The notes below the pieces were generated by a model. That model did no database searches. It was given only the letters and a program-made list of their open reading frames with translations, and was not told the origin of the DNA. From Tridacna crocea (lineage: Eukaryota > Mollusca > Bivalvia > Cardiida > Cardiidae): 64,000 bases of DNA. Both the position numbers and the translations under genes were made by a program. Shown here one piece after another: positions 63,000 through 64,000 of the stretch (position 1 is its first letter; each line of letters opens with the position of its first letter). The stretch spans positions 17,757,001 to 17,821,000 of the forward strand of contig OX031058.1 in the NCBI GenBank assembly GCA_943736015.1, in the 5' to 3' direction.

Positions 63000-63230
63000 G
63001 GCTAGCAACACGCGAAAAGGGGCAGTCGGACATTTGCGTGATGTGTCGTCTCGGATCAGCCAGCTTTCCACTTTTGTGTAATTTTCTGTCGTGTGCAAGT
63101 ATATTAAAGAACAAAATCTAATGTAATCGTAAAGTGCCTTCTCGGATTAGCCGGCGCGGACTGCGCAGGCTAATCTAAACGTCAATTTACATAATTGTCC
63201 TAATGCCCCTTTTTGCGTGATCCAAGCCAT
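63000..63230. mobile_element. Family D element, first hairpin decayed
   Basis: Ends GGCTAGCAACACGCG and GCGTGATCCAAGCC; second hairpin GATTAGCCGGCGCGGACTG. Confidence 0.65.
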
Positions 63231-63344
63231 ATCAGATGTATCACTGCGACAGCTCACATATTCACGAGTGCCCTGCATTTTACCAGTACTAGGCCAGGGC
63301 TTTAAGATATTTTGCCAAGGGTTCCCTCACGATAAACCCAATGC

Positions 63345-63415
63345 TAAGAATGAGGCTCGAACCCGCGACCAAAGGATCAAGAGTCCTAAATTTACCCCGT
63401 GAGACACGCAGCCCC
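63345..63415 (-). repeat. tRNA-like sequence, probable SINE head or tRNA pseudogene
   Basis: On the minus strand: GGGGCTGCGTGTCTCAC, anticodon-like arm ACTCTTGATCC and box B GGGTTCGAGCC. The acceptor stem does not pair convincingly. Confidence 0.45.
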
Positions 63416-64000
63416 CATGATACAAAAGAAGAAGGAGGCTTGACAAGGATGTTGTGCGTTCTACTGTGGCTCAGGAAGGTCAGAATTGCATGAATAGCTG
63501 CTAAACTAGGTTGGTTTCAGTCCTTTAAATATGGCATTTTCATTACAACAAAATTCTCAAGTAAAACTGCAAAACAATTACTCTGTGTTCTCAATGTTCG
63601 GAGCGTCTGATTTAACGACGGCCTCTATTTGAGAAGACGGGCAAATAAAGTTGTCTGCACATGTCATATTCTTCGAAGATTCGACGTCTTATATGACGCA
63701 TCACTCTCCCCCGATATCGGGGACACTGTACATAGTATTACACGCTATAAAGTAGCAAAGGAGAAAATGGCTTTTATCAATGAGTTTGGGGAAAAATAGG
63801 GCCTTTTTTAGCCCCATATTCCTCTAGAATGCTGATCAAAGCTGAATGAATCGCACCAGGTAGCGTTTTATTCAGTAAACTTTTATTTTAGTTTGAAATT
63901 AGAAGTAACAGTTGTCGCGTAAAAAAGTGGTTCGGTTCTGTACTCAGGATGCCCAAATTAGGTAGTTGAGTAGTTGAATGGTAAACCAACCACTTTGGAC
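63416..64000. other. Unassigned end of window
   Basis: Nothing recognised; the 5' exons of the second calmodulin-like gene were looked for here and not found. Confidence 0.4.

Overview
The window is eukaryotic nuclear DNA, AT-rich and gene-poor. Small exons with canonical GT-AG introns of 1-14 kb sit among dozens of short palindromic mobile elements, tRNA-derived SINEs, a LINE fragment and microsatellites. The calmodulin gene structure, the lineage-specific peptide-type GPCR and a SINE tail ending in ATTG/AATC repeats fit a bivalve mollusc, probably a heterodont. Species is an inference; no marker gene is present.

Genes. (1) 12023-37116, + strand: a six-exon calmodulin-like gene that I can splice completely: coding exons 12129-12152, 26303-26333, 28229-28372, 29758-29844, 35408-35563 and 36794-36846. 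It gives 164 residues and four EF-hands. Intron 4 holds a 5'-truncated LINE in antisense. (2) 47536-51710, + strand: a two-exon rhodopsin-class GPCR with a TATA box and initiator at canonical spacing, carrying one in-frame TAA in the third intracellular loop. (3) 59496-59912, - strand: the 3' part of a second calmodulin-like gene, whose 5' exons must lie beyond position 64000. The two calmodulin-like genes converge on the GPCR.

Layout. 1-12000: dense mobile elements and a long minisatellite, no gene. 12000-37100: gene 1 with element-filled introns. 37100-47500: intergenic elements. 47500-51700: GPCR. 51700-59400: intergenic elements. 59400-64000: gene 2 and its upstream intron, full of elements.

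Mobile elements are given working family letters here. A: about 225-235 bp, TTAA-flanked, with tips like CCCTTTACC and a central hairpin of about 65 bp. B: about 190-215 bp, TTAA-flanked, hairpin around GATCAGACTGCAC. C: about 270 bp, tips like GAGCCATGCTCTGTG. D: about 255-265 bp, tips like GGCCTGCAACACGCG. E: about 195-240 bp, tips like GGGCCCGTATTCACC. F: TA-flanked, tips CTACTCAAA. G: 77-bp hairpin. H: about 408 bp with 9-bp target duplications. I, J, K, L/M, N, O and P are further pairs. The most striking pattern is that B, C, D and P, which differ at their ends, share one palindromic core (TCAGMCTGCRC and its complement). Also notable are paired sequence changes in both hairpin arms of A, nested insertions that can be ordered in time, and a chimeric exon-plus-element tandem duplication just after exon 3 of gene 1.
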